Notes under the pieces: generated by a model | What the model saw: the letters and a program-made list of their open reading frames with translations, nothing else | The model's database searches: none | Told to the model about the DNA's origin: nothing | Part shown: positions 38,001 to 46,940 of the stretch, piece by piece | How positions within the stretch are numbered: position 1 is the first letter of the stretch | How the letters are laid out: the number at the start of each line of letters is the position of its first letter | NCBI GenBank assembly: GCA_029449235.1 | Contig: JANATG010000006.1 | Location: 2,542,001-2,606,000 of the forward strand | DNA from: Linnemannia schmuckeri | Taxonomy: Eukaryota > Mortierellomycota > Mortierellomycetes > Mortierellales > Mortierellaceae | Length of the DNA: 64,000 bases | Direction: 5' to 3' | Program-made: the position numbers and the translations under genes

Positions 38001-38125
38001 ATAAAAAGAGGATGTGTAAAGTGGGAGTCTGCATGTGTGTCCTTGTTTGTGTCCGTGTCAGTGTCTGATGTGTCCATGGCGGGATTCGTGTCCTTGTTGT
38101 CGTTGCTGACATTATCCAAGTCCAT
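35081..38125 (-). CDS. F-box protein with long low-complexity middle, 1014 residues
   Basis: Single-exon frame on minus from an ATG at 38125. An acidic Asp/Thr/Asn-rich start leads to an F-box at about residues 53-96 (LLLPPELLAHIATHLSHHDL, then VSQTWFTLFSPHLWRTI). F-box proteins usually join SCF ubiquitin ligases through Skp1. Residues about 190-520 are Ser/Thr/Gly/Ala-rich with an Ala run. The C-terminal half has leucine-rich segments such as LDSLEMLTLLGPL and LKYLSLGSDC, consistent with a degenerate leucine-rich repeat fold. Such F-box/LRR-like proteins are numerous in Mortierella-type fungi, so the target is unknown. Low-complexity segments could hide small in-frame introns. Confidence 0.8.
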   Translation of the reverse strand: MDLDNVSNDNKDTNPAMDTSDTDTDTNKDTHADSHFTHPLFIPQQQQKPKHILLLPPELLAHIATHLSHHDLTVCVLVSQTWFTLFSPHLWRTIKPYPSQSYNWGYPLADIWFYRFCASVDAGALDRNGHLVRSLSTKYHSVIDLLWVLNRITGGLNGSSTMTGCTELRELIVESEANPKVPTPTQDLNAFFSSAIAFGGEKTAFRRKKHSGGFSGRSIGGGVAIGEGVAFSRDFGVGGFGQPFGAGLRFKNNTGSTTSGVVTPEFAFGNGSATQESTSSISTSTSTTTGSIFVTTENSEAFSLGSNSTAAGAPGSLNLFFGVTPASTPSTPNSSTSASMNIGLSASKTMQPVLAPTLLPTMPTSVESDPGVGTGLDQQGIATAATISDSTPPTTAISPTAAAAAAAAAAESLTPTNAFSGFGSFSHLAVTAPTPATTVRRLSTAPVQFTKPFTPTPSFGGIITTTSTSTNNSQPFVFGSGSTTKTMSFTDVYGPGVRDFKQYPLACLSSGDSPVRSKAALIWLLRQNPKLDTLSIKGVQFLCDFFKDETAASSAALGEGVEATVAGILGAVPRSVKRLILHHGGLPLTHRGRFRQYMDRRSHNGRYNTNRISISSSSGGGGSGSGNGSETAVSATSIRPLDLPILDSLEMLTLLGPLQDSLSYLLLNRIPMLRTLWIAFGDSTVPTFFPSSCDDNNSNNNNSLPQTLRDGCPNLVDLIVEGSISDNHLAWMLAKASARGWRTLIFKSENNILGLESVYAILEHAASTLETIRFGNSGPSFQSHHVQELLCTASNLVRFVGLVGDRTEEKDVELKVEEVFGGGPGGRRNLKNENWACLALEEFRCKITGIPRPDVKTRTNGRPLTDHPLHSDTLYTLEDSYRIQRQVYTQLGRLYKLKYLSLGSDCFYTDKSRYDIDKFLRAEREREGQYYSTTFVQAGFQDECLSMTLASGLELMGGLKELRMLEVSGMRIAGEFWEESEEKKWIKTAWPKVELVCSSGSRRECGAYWKQFGY

Positions 38126-38498
38126 GTCAGGCGTTGGTGTTCGTTGTTTAGAAAAAGGAATGCAGAATCAACGCTGATGGCAAAGCCGACAGACAGAAAT
38201 AACAAACGATGGCGCGCGCAGCGCGTTGTGGTGGCAAAACGCACGTGCACGACTGCAGGACTGCTAAAACCGCCACAACGCAAATTTAATCAATATCAGG
38301 CACACAGGCACAAAAACATATCATTCATTGACCGTCAAGCCTTCTTTTACTGCTCTGCTGATGAAAGGATTGCCGGTGTGTGTATTCAGTGAATCTGAAA
38401 AAAGAAAAATGCTTTAGGCTACTAACGTCTGCACAGTGGTGTCGACTAGAAAAAAGAAAGGAAAAAAAGTCGCAGCAAGACCGACTCTGTTTTGAGTG
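38126..38498. other. Intergenic, upstream of the F-box gene
   Basis: About 370 bases covering the F-box leader and the 3' flank of a small minus-strand frame. A good 3' splice site (pyrimidine tract plus TAG) lies at about 38447 on minus and could belong to the small gene next door. Nothing else seen. Confidence 0.35.
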
Positions 38499-38654
38499 TC
38501 ATGTATGCCTCACGACATCCTTGAGAGCTGCCAGCTTGTGGTCGAGCTCGCTTTGCAGCACGTTGGCGAGAATGATGACCGCGTTTCCAGTGTCCGTGGT
38601 GGTGATGATAGTTATGACCGCCGGGGGGGACTTAGTGTTAGTGCTGTTGCTCAT
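38499..38654 (-). CDS. Small hypothetical protein, 51 residues (or first exon of a slightly longer one)
   Basis: ATG at 38654 after a C/T-rich leader and near a TTTTATA-type element, the same context as real genes here. It begins MSNSTNTKSPPAVITIITTT and ends KDVVRHT. The segment TGNAVIILANVLQSELDHKL looks helical. A GTGAGG donor just before the stop and an acceptor near 38447 would replace the tail by a few residues. No family recognised. Confidence 0.4.
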   Translation of the reverse strand: MSNSTNTKSPPAVITIITTTDTGNAVIILANVLQSELDHKLAALKDVVRHT

Positions 38655-39229
38655 GATGTTTAGGGTTGAGTGCCAGAGGGTGTAAGGGAGAAAGTGTGTG
38701 CTGAAGTGGGTGTGGTTTGAGAAGTGGAAAAAGGTAAGAATAGTAGAGGAATTGATTAAAAGCATCACCTTGGTTTTATATGTTGGTGCGCAGAGTGCAT
38801 GTATATCCCAAAAAAATATAAAGTAGGTGCAGAACCACAAGCAAAAAAAAAGGCGTAAGTTTGGCGTTTTACCAAAACAAAGGACAATGGAAAAAGGAAT
38901 TTTTTACCCTGCTTGTCGAAAAGCAACCAAACATTTCTCTCCAAAAATGCTTCGCTTGCGTCCTCCAAAAGGTATCCCTCTCAAGCCATTCCAAAGCAGT
39001 CTTCAAATGACACCTCCATGATGCGATACCTTCCTTTCGGCTGAAATCCAATTCTTTTAAAAAGCAAAGCCATGTCCACTTCGTTCTTATCCCTGACTGG
39101 CGCTGATGATCGTCTGAGCCGATTCCATTGCCGCGGATACATTGATGACTGTACCCTGAGACTCTCGCAACTGGGCTTGGTTGCCGTTGTATGGACGAGG
39201 AGTGGCTGGAAGTATCTTTTGGTTCGTGT
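38655..39229. other. Gap at the start of the decay zone
   Basis: Leader of the small minus-strand gene (38655-38800), then about 400 bases without recognisable coding or repeats. Confidence 0.35.
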
Positions 39230-39969
39230 TTAGTTGCCTAGTTTTACTTGTGGCCCTCGAGCCGATGGAAATGCAAGGGGTCTGCCAATATGAGAGTAGT
39301 TGTTCACTGCTGCTTCTTCAAGACTGTGCACTGGGTTGCGTCTGGTAGTGGTGGATATGGCGGTGGAAGTAGCATTGAGTGGTGGTGTGAACGTAGCACT
39401 GGGTATTAGAGTGATGTTCTGGGGGAGTAAAAAGACCCTCTCTTTTGTTATTGTACCGGTCGTCCTATAAATGCCACTGTCTAAAAATTCAAGCCAGCAC
39501 GCCTTAGAGGAAGAAGTTACTTTCTTGTAGCTCACTGGAGTATCCACAATCACATCCAAAACGGTGCTTAGCACTGCCTCAATCCTGCGAGGCTGAAAAC
39601 TGAGGGTTGGTTTTCATTGTGAAAAAGCAAAAGGTATCAGTATGCTCACCTTTCTTCACTACACGGAGTACTGCTGCAGAAGATGCGTCCTGAGCAGTGG
39701 CAAAAAGTGGTACTTTTAGGTACATGCATGGTAAAGTTCTTCTCCTTCAGAAACGGGACGATTTTTGTCTTGTAGTGAACTTGCTCTGAGTATTTGAATA
39801 CCTGGAGAATATCGTCCCATAGCACAACATCCTTCTGGGTGTCAGGGTCGACGTGACATTTGACATAAAGATGTCGTCCGGAAGCGCGGGGTGGGATATA
39901 GGAAGGCTTTTTGACAGAACGAGTTGCTTGTGTACGTTCATGAAGAGGAAGAAGGAGGTCTTGCGTCAT
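39230..39969 (-). CDS. Hypothetical two-exon protein, 202 residues
   Basis: Exons 39969-39724 and 39592-39230 on minus join in phase with GT...AG ends. The first exon carries a compact module (RHLYVKCHVDPDTQKDVVLW, then DDILQVFKYSEQV and VPFLKEKNF). The second continues RRIEAVLSTVLDVIVD, which reads as the end of the same fold, followed by a Thr/Pro/Ala-rich tail. I do not recognise a named family. The W-D-D-I / V-P-F-L-K / V-L-D-V-I-V pattern looks like a repeated fungal module, a guess from memory. It lies in a zone of broken genes, so it may itself be a remnant, though its frame is open. Confidence 0.5.
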
Positions 39970-40216
39970 TTTTTAAGAGTCATGTATGTGTTTGCGTTGG
40001 AGAGGGCTGGTGAGAGTAAGGGGGGACTTTACTGTTTTGCGTGTAGCAATGGAAGTGAATGATGATGTGAGGTGATTGTACGAATGGGTAAATGAAGAGA
40101 GAATGGGTGAAGAAGAGAAGTGAGAAGTAAGAAAGGGATGAATAGAAGAAGGGAAGAAAAAGACGACGAGAAAAAGGTACTCAGAGGAGCGGGACAAGAA
40201 GAAACCAACAAACAAA

Positions 40217-40258
<42 letters not shown>

Positions 40259-40725
40259 AAATCGGCATTGAGGACGGAGAGGAAGGAAGAGAAGGGAGGT
40301 TGATGCTTTCTTTCTACATACCAATGAACCACGAGCAGAGAGTAGCCAAGTCGGCTCCGACGGTTGAGAAAAAAAGCGCTAATAAATGGTCGAACAACTC
40401 TCTTTGTTAAAGTGCTCGCTCCTTCTCGGATCAGCGTACATAAACAACTCTGGCTTTTTTTTTCTAACGATTGGAACAAGAAAGCAGGAACCGCCACTTA
40501 CCAAAACACAAAAAAATAATTGATTCTTGTCATCTACTTGTACTACCCTCTTCTCTAAGTCGTGATGAAAACAACGAACAATGCTATTGCTAAACACGTC
40601 GAATCCCACCAGCGACTTTTTATTCAGAAAAAAAGAACCCCCTCCATCAAGAGGCTTACACACGACGAAGGACAACAACTGGGCAAATAGTAACACGGCT
40701 TGTGCTTGCGATACAGTAGGGGTTT
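39970..40725. repeat. Non-coding stretch with a 36-A tract
   Basis: A 36-base poly(A) run at 40218-40253 (preceded by CAAACAAACAAA) lies between broken coding remnants. The minus-strand side near 39970-40200 is C/T-rich and may be the leader of the 202-residue gene. The A tract could be the tail of a retroposed sequence; no flanking duplication was recognised. No gene seen. Confidence 0.45.
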
Positions 40726-41009
40726 TTATGCTGAGCTTAAAGTAAGCTTTATCAGCCTCATCAGATTGACCCTATCGTCGTTGTTTGCTGCAACGCTCTC
40801 ATCAAGGAAGTTGTCCGTGTTCGAAAGACTGATGTACACCATTACATCCTCAACGCCAGTTGTAGTCCTTCCTGATGTGAGTGACTGAAGTATAGCCCTG
40901 GACGCGAGGGAACTCCAGATGAATGCGGAGTTTACTTTTGAGGTTGGAAGGGGTGCTCGAAGTCTCAAGGTTCCGTCGAATGTCTGCCAAGGGTGAGTTC
41001 AGGGTAACA

Positions 41010-41026
41010 CCGTTCACTATCAAGAA
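41010..41026. repeat. 17-bp target-site duplication, left copy
   Basis: Sequence ccgttcactatcaagaa, identical to 41344-41360. It flanks the retrocopy and encodes the duplicated FLIVNG segment of the interrupted remnant. Confidence 0.75.
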
Positions 41027-41343
41027 TTTTTTGTTTATAAGAAATTTATTGCGTCGTGGGTGTGCGTGCAGTAAACTAATACTCCCTTTCACCGGGCAGT
41101 CCTCACTCCTCACCGTTCAAAAAGATATAAAATAAATGCATTCCAAAAGAGACATAGAAGCTACATCTAAACTAGAAAAAGACAGGTATACCGTAACCGG
41201 AAAATCAAACATAATAGAATACAAGGAGGATAAAGTACAGAAAGGTTAGGTTGGGTGATTGGTGTCGACGGGGAGAGTCTCGACAGGGGGAGGTGGTTGT
41301 TGTTTCTCGCGCTGACGCTGTTTTTCAGCCAGCTGGGCGCGAG
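41027..41343 (-). mobile_element. Probable processed retrocopy (mRNA 3' end) inserted in the remnant gene
   Basis: On minus the insert starts with the C-terminal coding end of an unrelated protein (RAQLAEKQRQREKQQPPPPV, then TNHPT and TAA), followed by about 190 bases of 3' UTR-like sequence, an AATAAA signal at about 41046-41051 and then, some 15 bases later, a short A run that ends at the insertion border. Both sides carry the same 17-base sequence. This is the classic form of a 5'-truncated cDNA inserted by target-primed reverse transcription. The parent gene is not in the window and not recognised. The A tail is short (six, preceded by ACAA). Confidence 0.65.
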
Positions 41344-41360
41344 CCGTTCACTATCAAGAA
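41344..41360. repeat. 17-bp target-site duplication, right copy
   Basis: Exact copy of 41010-41026 on the other side of the insertion; period 334 bases. Confidence 0.75.
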
Positions 41361-41593
41361 GCAAGTTCGAACATCACTGGAAGTCACGTTTTCCTTGTAT
41401 GTGTTCTGAAGCAGAGGGTTGCTGTGCAAATTGATCACAAGAGAACAGCGTAGAGCTTGTCAGAGAAAGACCAAGCTCCATCCGGACGTATGCCAGTTTC
41501 GGCGACAAGATGAGTTGACAACCAGTAAAAGAAAACGAGGGATTAATAGCATCGTACAGATGGTTTTATGACCAAAGAAAAATCATAGATTAT

Positions 41594-42840
41594 CTACTGG
41601 TATACTGGATGCGGCCTGTTGAGGTCAGAAAATAGTTTCCGTCTCAGGATGAAGTAATCATAACAGTCATGAAATATCTCCTTCTTGACCTTGTCGTAAA
41701 AACATAGGGACTTGTACATGGAGGAAGTGGACTTGTACGTTAAAAACGGGCATCGCGTTTCCAAAAAGACACCGTTAACCTTATAAACGTCTTTCTTAGG
41801 GACGATGATTCTCTTGTACTTGAACACATCGTCCTGGGTGAAATGAGAGGAGTCAGTCGCGAGGTCGAAATCTTTAAACTGAGGTCCTTTCTTGTAGCCA
41901 GTCTCTGGAAAGACATGAAGCTTGTCCCCAAACCGCGAGGTCCAACGAGGTTTCTTCGTGATCCTCTCCGTCAAATACAGTTTATTGACCAGGACGATTG
42001 CGAATCAGGGCGAGACAATGAAAAACTTGTGGAACCACATCCTCGTGTCGCCATCCCAAGCATCAAAGCAGCCCTCAGATAGGATAAATTCCGACCCTGC
42101 CTCCGCCTGCCAGATGCAAGCGATGGTTTGTGTCATCATGTCAACAAGCCCTCTAATTCCGCAATGTGAATCGATCCCTGGTATGGGCATATTAGCGCGG
42201 CAGGTCTCCCTGACACGACTCTGACCATGATAGCGTTCTGGTATTCCTTCATGATGTCCTCGACGGGGGTCTCGATGATCCACTTGAGGTTCTCAAACTA
42301 GACTGTCTGAGCGCTTGAGAACCTGTTGTAATTCATGTGCCTTTTGACCGAAATCTCTGTAAAGGGGTCAAAACTCCGGTTGAAATACTGACTTCTACGG
42401 TACTCGCTACGGTACGTTATGACAACTAAAAACTTCTTCATGTCCCCGAGTTGGGCTCGGTTCAATGGAAGGTCTTATTTCTCATTCCAAGTCTGTCGGA
42501 TAAAAGTAGTAGAAGTGCTCCCGTGTTTGGATAGGAGCTTCTCAAACTTTCATGCAATCAACCTCGGTGACATCCCGGTACATATTTTCAGCACCATACG
42601 CTCGAGCGACACTGGTCGGTTCCGTGGTGTGGTCCTCAACTCGGAATTCATTGATATTGTAACTGGGTCGCTCTTTAGGCCTGAGCTTGCTAGGCTTTGT
42701 TCGCAAGAACCATGAGAGATTTGGGTTTGAGATATCCATAATGAACTCGGTGTTGCTAAGCCAGAAGTTGTCCGTGAACGTCTTGAGAATGAAGTCGGAT
42801 ATAATGATGAAACTGAGTCGTGCCATGCTCTGTTTTAGAT
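41594..42840 (-). pseudogene. DUF4238-like gene remnant with frameshifts and stops
   Basis: Minus-strand pieces in order: FHHYI near 42800 (family start HHxIPxFxLxxF) then, one frame over, DFILKTFTDNF; VARAYGAENMYRDVTEVDCM; a stop; MKKFLVV, TYRSEYRRSQYFN, RHMNYNRFSSAQTV and a stop; FENLKWIIETPVEDIMKEYQ, VRVVSGRPAALICPYQGSIH; a frame change; VDMMTQTIACIWQAEAGSEF, WFHKFFIVSP and a stop; and a final open segment from 41974 to the stop at 41594 (LHVFPETGYKKGPQF, DDVFKYKRIIVP). DUF4238 proteins are widespread and of unknown function. At least two frame changes and three stops show decay. Family assignment is by recalled pattern only. Confidence 0.55.
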
Positions 42841-42902
42841 GTGTTTGGAAGGAAGAGAGGGGGGGGGGGAAGGCGTTGGTGGTTGGAGGAAAAAGTGGAT
42901 AA

Positions 42903-43100
42903 CGTCAGGTCTCTCGACCTTCATCGCAGGTATGAAGTCGACGGTCAGGGTGCGATGGAAAAATAAATTGAATTCATAGGGGATGCTTCCGCTGTACGCA
43001 TAACCTATATCTTTTAACAGAGCCATGACGTTGGAAGTCAAAAGTGGATTTGATTCCAAATCGACAGGAAGTTGCTCTGTGAAAACAGCGACTGGAGGTT
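42903..43100 (-). pseudogene. Short coding remnant of unknown family
   Basis: Minus-strand open stretch (LESNPLLTSNVMALLKDIGY, SIPYEFNLFFHRTL, DFIPAMKVERPDV) whose composition looks coding rather than random, without a plausible start, end or splice sites. It adjoins the DUF4238-like remnant but is not clearly part of it. A G-run sits at 42860-42868. I do not recognise a family. Confidence 0.35.
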
Positions 43101-44126
43101 TTAACTATAATCGAAAGCGAGCAAGGAGCAGTTCGAGTGTGCCATAATCGGATCCAAGGCGAAGCATATTTGTTGCTATAAAGACAGAACTTTTTGCGTG
43201 AGTGACATAGATTGAGTCAAATATATCACGCTATTGTGAGGTGTTGAATAGATACGAAATTCTGATCATATATGTACCTAGAGCTGCCGGCAGATGGGGA
43301 GGAGAAGGTGGATAAAGAAGTAGATGAAATTATAAAGGGACAAGGTAGAAGCGAGCGATAGGCGTATGGGCGTTGAGAATCTAGACTACACGGGTCAAGG
43401 TTGGAAGTGAAGAGGGCCAAGGGATAAAGGGACAGGGGTTAAGGGATGGTGTAAGTAGGTAAGTAGAGATCAATATTGGTGCCTTAGGGTATATACATAT
43501 ATGTGGTTGTGTGGCGGCGATATTGGTGTTCTTTGGCGCCGCCTGCATTAAGGGTCCACCGATCATACCAAGAGTCGACCGATCGCCTGCAGGTCTACTT
43601 GAAATTGTTATACGGCGCGACAGTGCGTTCGGGGAAAAGGAAACGCGGAGTATGCTGGAGAATACGCATCGAATAATTGTGCCAGGTATTCATACTCCTT
43701 AAGCTGCCTTGAAATCCCGCAAGCATGCACGAACATGAGCCCCTTCAAGTTCAAATATGAGCTCTGCGTAAGAGTCCATAACGCGTGCGTACAGATCACC
43801 TTTAGTCAAGCGTCGAAGTTGGGACGCATCAACCTCTTCAGTACAATAACCATTTACTTGAGTGAACAAAGCATCAATTGCATGCTGTGTTTTTTTGTAC
43901 ACAATTTTATTTCTCTAGTAGAAAGTACAAGGAAGGCATTCGATAGTGAAAGGGGCTACATACCAAATTGTTCCGAACGCCGTCCACCAATCACAGTCCG
44001 ATCCACAACCTGGCTCTGCGCAACAATGGCCGCACTCCTCACAGCTTCAACGGACGACAAAACAAAACTAGGTACGAATGAAGGGCATTCTTCTCATACT
44101 CCCGATCAATGGTCACCTCCTCCTTC
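43101..44126. other. Decay-zone DNA with faint coding traces
   Basis: No intact gene. On minus, 43699-43902 has an open stretch (SQLRRLTKGDLYARVMDSYA, ELIFELEGAHVRACLRDFKA), and about 43968-44075 another (SVEAVRSAAIVAQSQVVDRT). Both look like scraps of former genes; neither has a start context, splice sites or a recognised family. The remainder is AT-rich with nothing visible. Confidence 0.35.
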
Positions 44127-44690
44127 CTAACAAACTTTCCAAAAGCTGCTCATCGATTGCAAGTAGGTCCTTGGACGCTCCAGGGCAGCGCCCATCCTCT
44201 TGTATGGCAAGCTAGGCGCCACGCGGACAAAAACCGCCACGGGTGATGAACCCGTAGCCTCGACTCCAGTCACCTCGGAGGACTGTGTATTTGAAGGACT
44301 TGTCTTCGGCAGAAATGCCTTACGTTTGCTCCCACGCAATCTCCGCGGAACACCGAGACCTCCAGATCAGCTCCGAGGCCTGTGTCTCCTGGTAGTCAAC
44401 AAACTTGTGGAGGACCGTCTTGACGATGGACTGTGGGGTCCAGAAGACCGAGGGCCATTCATTCAGTATGCCCTTAGGAGTGATACCACGGAGAAGATTC
44501 GAGACGCTCCACTCGGGGTTCTCACCGCGATCAGGAGCAGGAATACCGATATGCACGGCTCGAGCTTCACCGATAGAGGTGAATCCTCAAACACGATCCA
44601 CATCCAAGGGAGGCTGCCAATGGATGGGTACTGGCCGCGACGCCTGACGCCCGTTGAAAATCGCGCGATCGTATTCACGTTTTCAGGCGG
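44127..44690 (-). pseudogene. Degraded coding remnant, possibly the end of a retroelement polyprotein
   Basis: In minus order: TIARFSTGVRRRGQYPSIGS and WIVFEDSPLSVKLEP in one frame; VHIGIPAPDRGENPEWSVSN, FWTPQSIVKTVLHKFVDYQE and ELIWRSRCSAEIAWEQ in another; then KAFLPKTSPSNTQSSEVTGV in a third. The middle part is a coherent sequence. The W-R-S-R-C...W-E pattern is reminiscent of C-terminal ends of some fungal non-LTR retrotransposon reverse transcriptases, but this is weak, and no reverse transcriptase core is present in the window. At least two frame changes. Confidence 0.35.
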
Positions 44691-44725
44691 CGTGTAGCTG
44701 TTTGTCGCCCGTACACCCTACCCAT

Positions 44726-44813
44726 CAATTCTGCAGGGAGAATAGAAAGGGTCGACATTGAGGGATCAAAAAGCAATGTCGCTATGGACGCTTGGCTGCC
44801 ACAAGAAAGTTAT
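44726..44813 (-). pseudogene. LSU rRNA fragment 1 (about 88 nt)
   Basis: On minus this matches the conserved 3' domain of large-subunit rRNA (in its complement: atcaaaaagcaatgtcgct, gacgcttggctgccacaag). It starts at the rRNA position ATAACTGGCTTGTGG and ends near the GAATTC-like segment. Several mismatches to the universal sequence show it is a relic. Confidence 0.65.
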
Positions 44814-44891
44814 AGCTCCGTCAGTTCAAATTATCTCCAATTAGGGTGTTTCTGATACCGAAAAAGGTCGATATGTATCGCCCCAAAGAGT

Positions 44892-45089
44892 TCAATCAAG
44901 CACTTGTTCTGCCATCACGTAATATATTTGATGTGGGGGTCTTGAGGGGAGTTGTTCTTGGCTGGCCGAGGCGTTGGCGTCAGTGCCAGGTGTGATAGGG
45001 TCACTCATCGAGGAAGAGGGAGAAAGAAAGCTGGAGTTCCCCTCTACAACCCCTGTATTCGAGGGCGTGCCTTCAGGAACGGTGGCCAT
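44892..45089 (-). CDS. Hypothetical 65-residue frame, perhaps the N-terminus of a lost gene
   Basis: ATG at 45089, beginning MATVPEGTPSNTGVVEGNSS, Ser/Pro-rich, with IYYVMAEQVLD just before the stop. The upstream sequence on minus includes a CA/GT microsatellite (45120-45162). It ends about 80 bases from LSU fragment 1, so the rest of a longer protein may have been cut away. No family recognised. Confidence 0.3.
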   Translation of the reverse strand: MATVPEGTPSNTGVVEGNSSFLSPSSSMSDPITPGTDANASASQEQLPSRPPHQIYYVMAEQVLD

Positions 45090-45119
45090 AGCTCAGATAG
45101 CGGGCAGACAAGGAAAAGG

Positions 45120-45162
45120 TGTATGTGTATGTGTGTGTGTGTGAGTGTGTGTGTGTATGTCC
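45120..45162. repeat. GT microsatellite
   Basis: Interrupted (GT)n/(GTAT) run on plus, about 40 bases. Confidence 0.7.
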
Positions 45163-45404
45163 CTTCTCAGTATCGCGAATAAAAACGATAACTCACAAGA
45201 CCTGCTGCTGCTTGTATCGTGGAAAGAAAGGTGCTTTATGTCAATAGCTGTTCTCCAAAGACTAGAAACTTCAACTGCTACCAATGGTCAAAAGGGGATA
45301 GTACCTATCTGCTTATATCATGGAAAGAATGGTGCTTTTCCAGACACTCGCAGGCAAACGCGTAAAATAGTCAAATGGCCACCAGAAGCTAAGCCACTCT
45401 AAAT

Positions 45405-45800
45405 CACCACGTTGACATATCCCTCAAATTTCCTCATCCCTCAAATTTCCTCATCCCTTGGTGTTATCATCATTGATATTGTCCCTGGATTTTTCCCATC
45501 CCTCCCCTTTTTGAGTGCACTTGATCTTTTTTCAGCTTTTTTCAGCATTCCTCAAATTCGTTCCTTCATTTTTATCCCTTGATGTTATCCCTTAATGTTG
45601 TCCCTTGATGCTGTCGCTTGACGCATTGAAGTTGTTACTTGTTATTGTGCCTTGGTGTTGTCTCTTGGTGTCCCTCCCCCTCTCTCAAAATCCTTTTTTT
45701 TCGTCCTTCCTCCGGTATCATTTTATTGTGTCCTAATAAGCAAATCTTTTTCTCTGACATACCCCTCAAATTTTCTCTGCCTAATCCCTTAGACCGTCTC
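45405..45800. repeat. Degenerate T-rich simple-repeat block 1
   Basis: Made of variants of CCCTTGATGTTGTC / CCCTTGGTGTTATC and a tandem pair of CCCTCAAATTTCCTCAT (45421-45455), with a further CCCCTCAAATTTTCTC near 45760. The same word family recurs at 47514-47880 beside other LSU rRNA fragments. No coding frame. Confidence 0.6.
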
Positions 45801-45936
45801 GTATGACCGTCTCATCCTTGATCTCTCCAAGGGCGAAAGTCACCGCAGAATCATTGGGGAGTAGCTAGACTAGCTGAAGCCATTGCTATGCGTTCATTGT
45901 TACTTCACCTGTCTAAGGCTTATTTGACTGATTGAG

Positions 45937-45944
45937 TATAAATA
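45937..45944 (+). promoter_or_regulatory. TATA box of a small two-exon gene
   Basis: TATAAATA about 190 bases before the ATG at 46134, followed by a C/T-rich leader. The leader also holds a nine-codon upstream frame (ATG at 46104, stop at 46130) four bases before the main ATG. Confidence 0.5.
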
Positions 45945-46133
45945 TCCTCTTTTTACTTATCCATTTCCACTCCTAAATCATCTCTACATCAACCCCAGTC
46001 TGCTCCTTATTGCCTCTGATCCGCCCTGTTAACAATTTTCATCTCCAATCTCGCCCAAAAATACAGCCACAGTAGTTGTTTATCCCCTTTGTCCTTTTCA
46101 GTTATGCGGCTGCTGCTCCATTTTTTTTAGAGT

Positions 46134-46481
46134 ATGAACTCGCTGGGCAGCTCCTTCAGCAAAGGCCTCCGCGGCTTCGCCAACCGCCGCGCCAACATGA
46201 TGGATGACTCCTTGATGTGTCCAGAATACCTCGCGGCCACCAATAACGGCAGCGGTAGCGACGATGCATTTTTTGCCCGGAATGGAAGGAGCATGTAAGT
46301 TGAAATTTGCCAGCTATAGTACTACCCTAATCTTCGTTTAGGAGAACCAAAACCATTTGATACGTTTTGGTGCCTGACTATCAGAATTATCATCCTGCAT
46401 CTGCTAGACGGCAAAGCCGCTTGGACTTCAAATTCAGATGCCTCGTCCAACAATGAGGCAAGCAATCGAGAGAAGCGGTAA
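46134..46481 (+). CDS. Small hypothetical two-exon protein, 85 residues
   Basis: Exons 46134-46294 and 46385-46481 with a good donor (GTAAGT) and acceptor (TATCAG) joining in phase. The first exon has strong coding composition: MNSLGSSFSKGLRGFANRRA, then MMDDSLMCPEYLAATNNGSG. The second adds a hydrophobic IIIILHLLDG and an Asn/Ser-rich tail. The basic, Gly/Phe-containing start could be a targeting or binding segment. No family recognised. It lies within the repeat-rich zone but has a promoter-like leader and TATA box, so it may be a live gene or the surviving 5' end of one. Confidence 0.45.
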
Positions 46482-46553
46482 TGAACATGGGGTCGAAAGC
46501 CATAGATGCCTCAAGTGAGTATAACAACAGTTTGTAGAATAAGGACTATGGAC

Positions 46554-46613
46554 AACAAGGCGGCGGGGACGGCTATGGTCAGCAACAAAGCGGCGAGGTC
46601 GGCTAAGGTCAGT
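46554..46613. repeat. 30-bp tandem duplication, Gly/Gln-rich coding trace
   Basis: Two adjacent 30-base units (46554-46583, 46584-46613) with five differences. Read on plus they give GGGDGYGQQQ-type sequence ended by a TAA, perhaps a scrap of a low-complexity protein gene. Confidence 0.4.
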
Positions 46614-46940
46614 TGGGGTTCTTTTTCTTGTGTGAACAGACCATGTGCTTGTTATAAGTAAGTGTATCGTGCATACACACAGGCCTCCTTAAACACTGAT
46701 ACAGGGCAGCAGTATGAGGTACAAATCCCTTAAGAACAAAATAAACTTGATCCATCAGACAAAACACAACACAAACGCGCGCTGAGGGAGGGGTGTATCG
46801 CCGTAGGCAGCGCATTCAACACAGGTGCGCGCATAAGGACCCAACCAATCATTCACACTCGGTCGCCAGTGCATATGTTGAGCGGCCCTTAACTTAAGCA
46901 CCTGAAAGAAAGAAAAAAAAAAGAGATGTTGTTCTTTCGA
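46614..46940. other. Non-coding stretch beside the LSU relic
   Basis: About 330 bases with no recognisable gene. The part nearest 46940 could be degenerate sequence from just beyond the rRNA 3' end; this is not established. Confidence 0.3.

Larger units (their letters stand above)
40726..41510 (-). pseudogene. Broken coding remnant, interrupted by an insertion and frameshifted
   Basis: Reading minus from about 41510: RPDGAWSFSDKLYAVLL, then after a frame change INLHSNPLLQNTYKENVTSS, then DVRTCFLIVNG. Here a 317-base insertion occurs. The frame resumes after a repeated FLIVNG with VTLNSPLADIRRNLETSS, continues to THIRKDYN, shifts again, and ends VEDVMVYISLSNTDN...LTLSSA and TAA at 40726. Two frameshifts plus the insertion make this non-functional. 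The pieces read as one ancestral protein of unknown family. Limits are approximate. Confidence 0.6.

Noticed and set aside
39970..40497. 174-residue minus-strand frame with a Phe run
   Set aside because: The Phe run is the translated 36-A tract and the rest is C/T-rich leader-type DNA.
44200..44697. 165-residue plus-strand frame
   Set aside because: The opposite strand reads as a more coherent, though frameshifted, protein remnant; the plus frame looks like its shadow.
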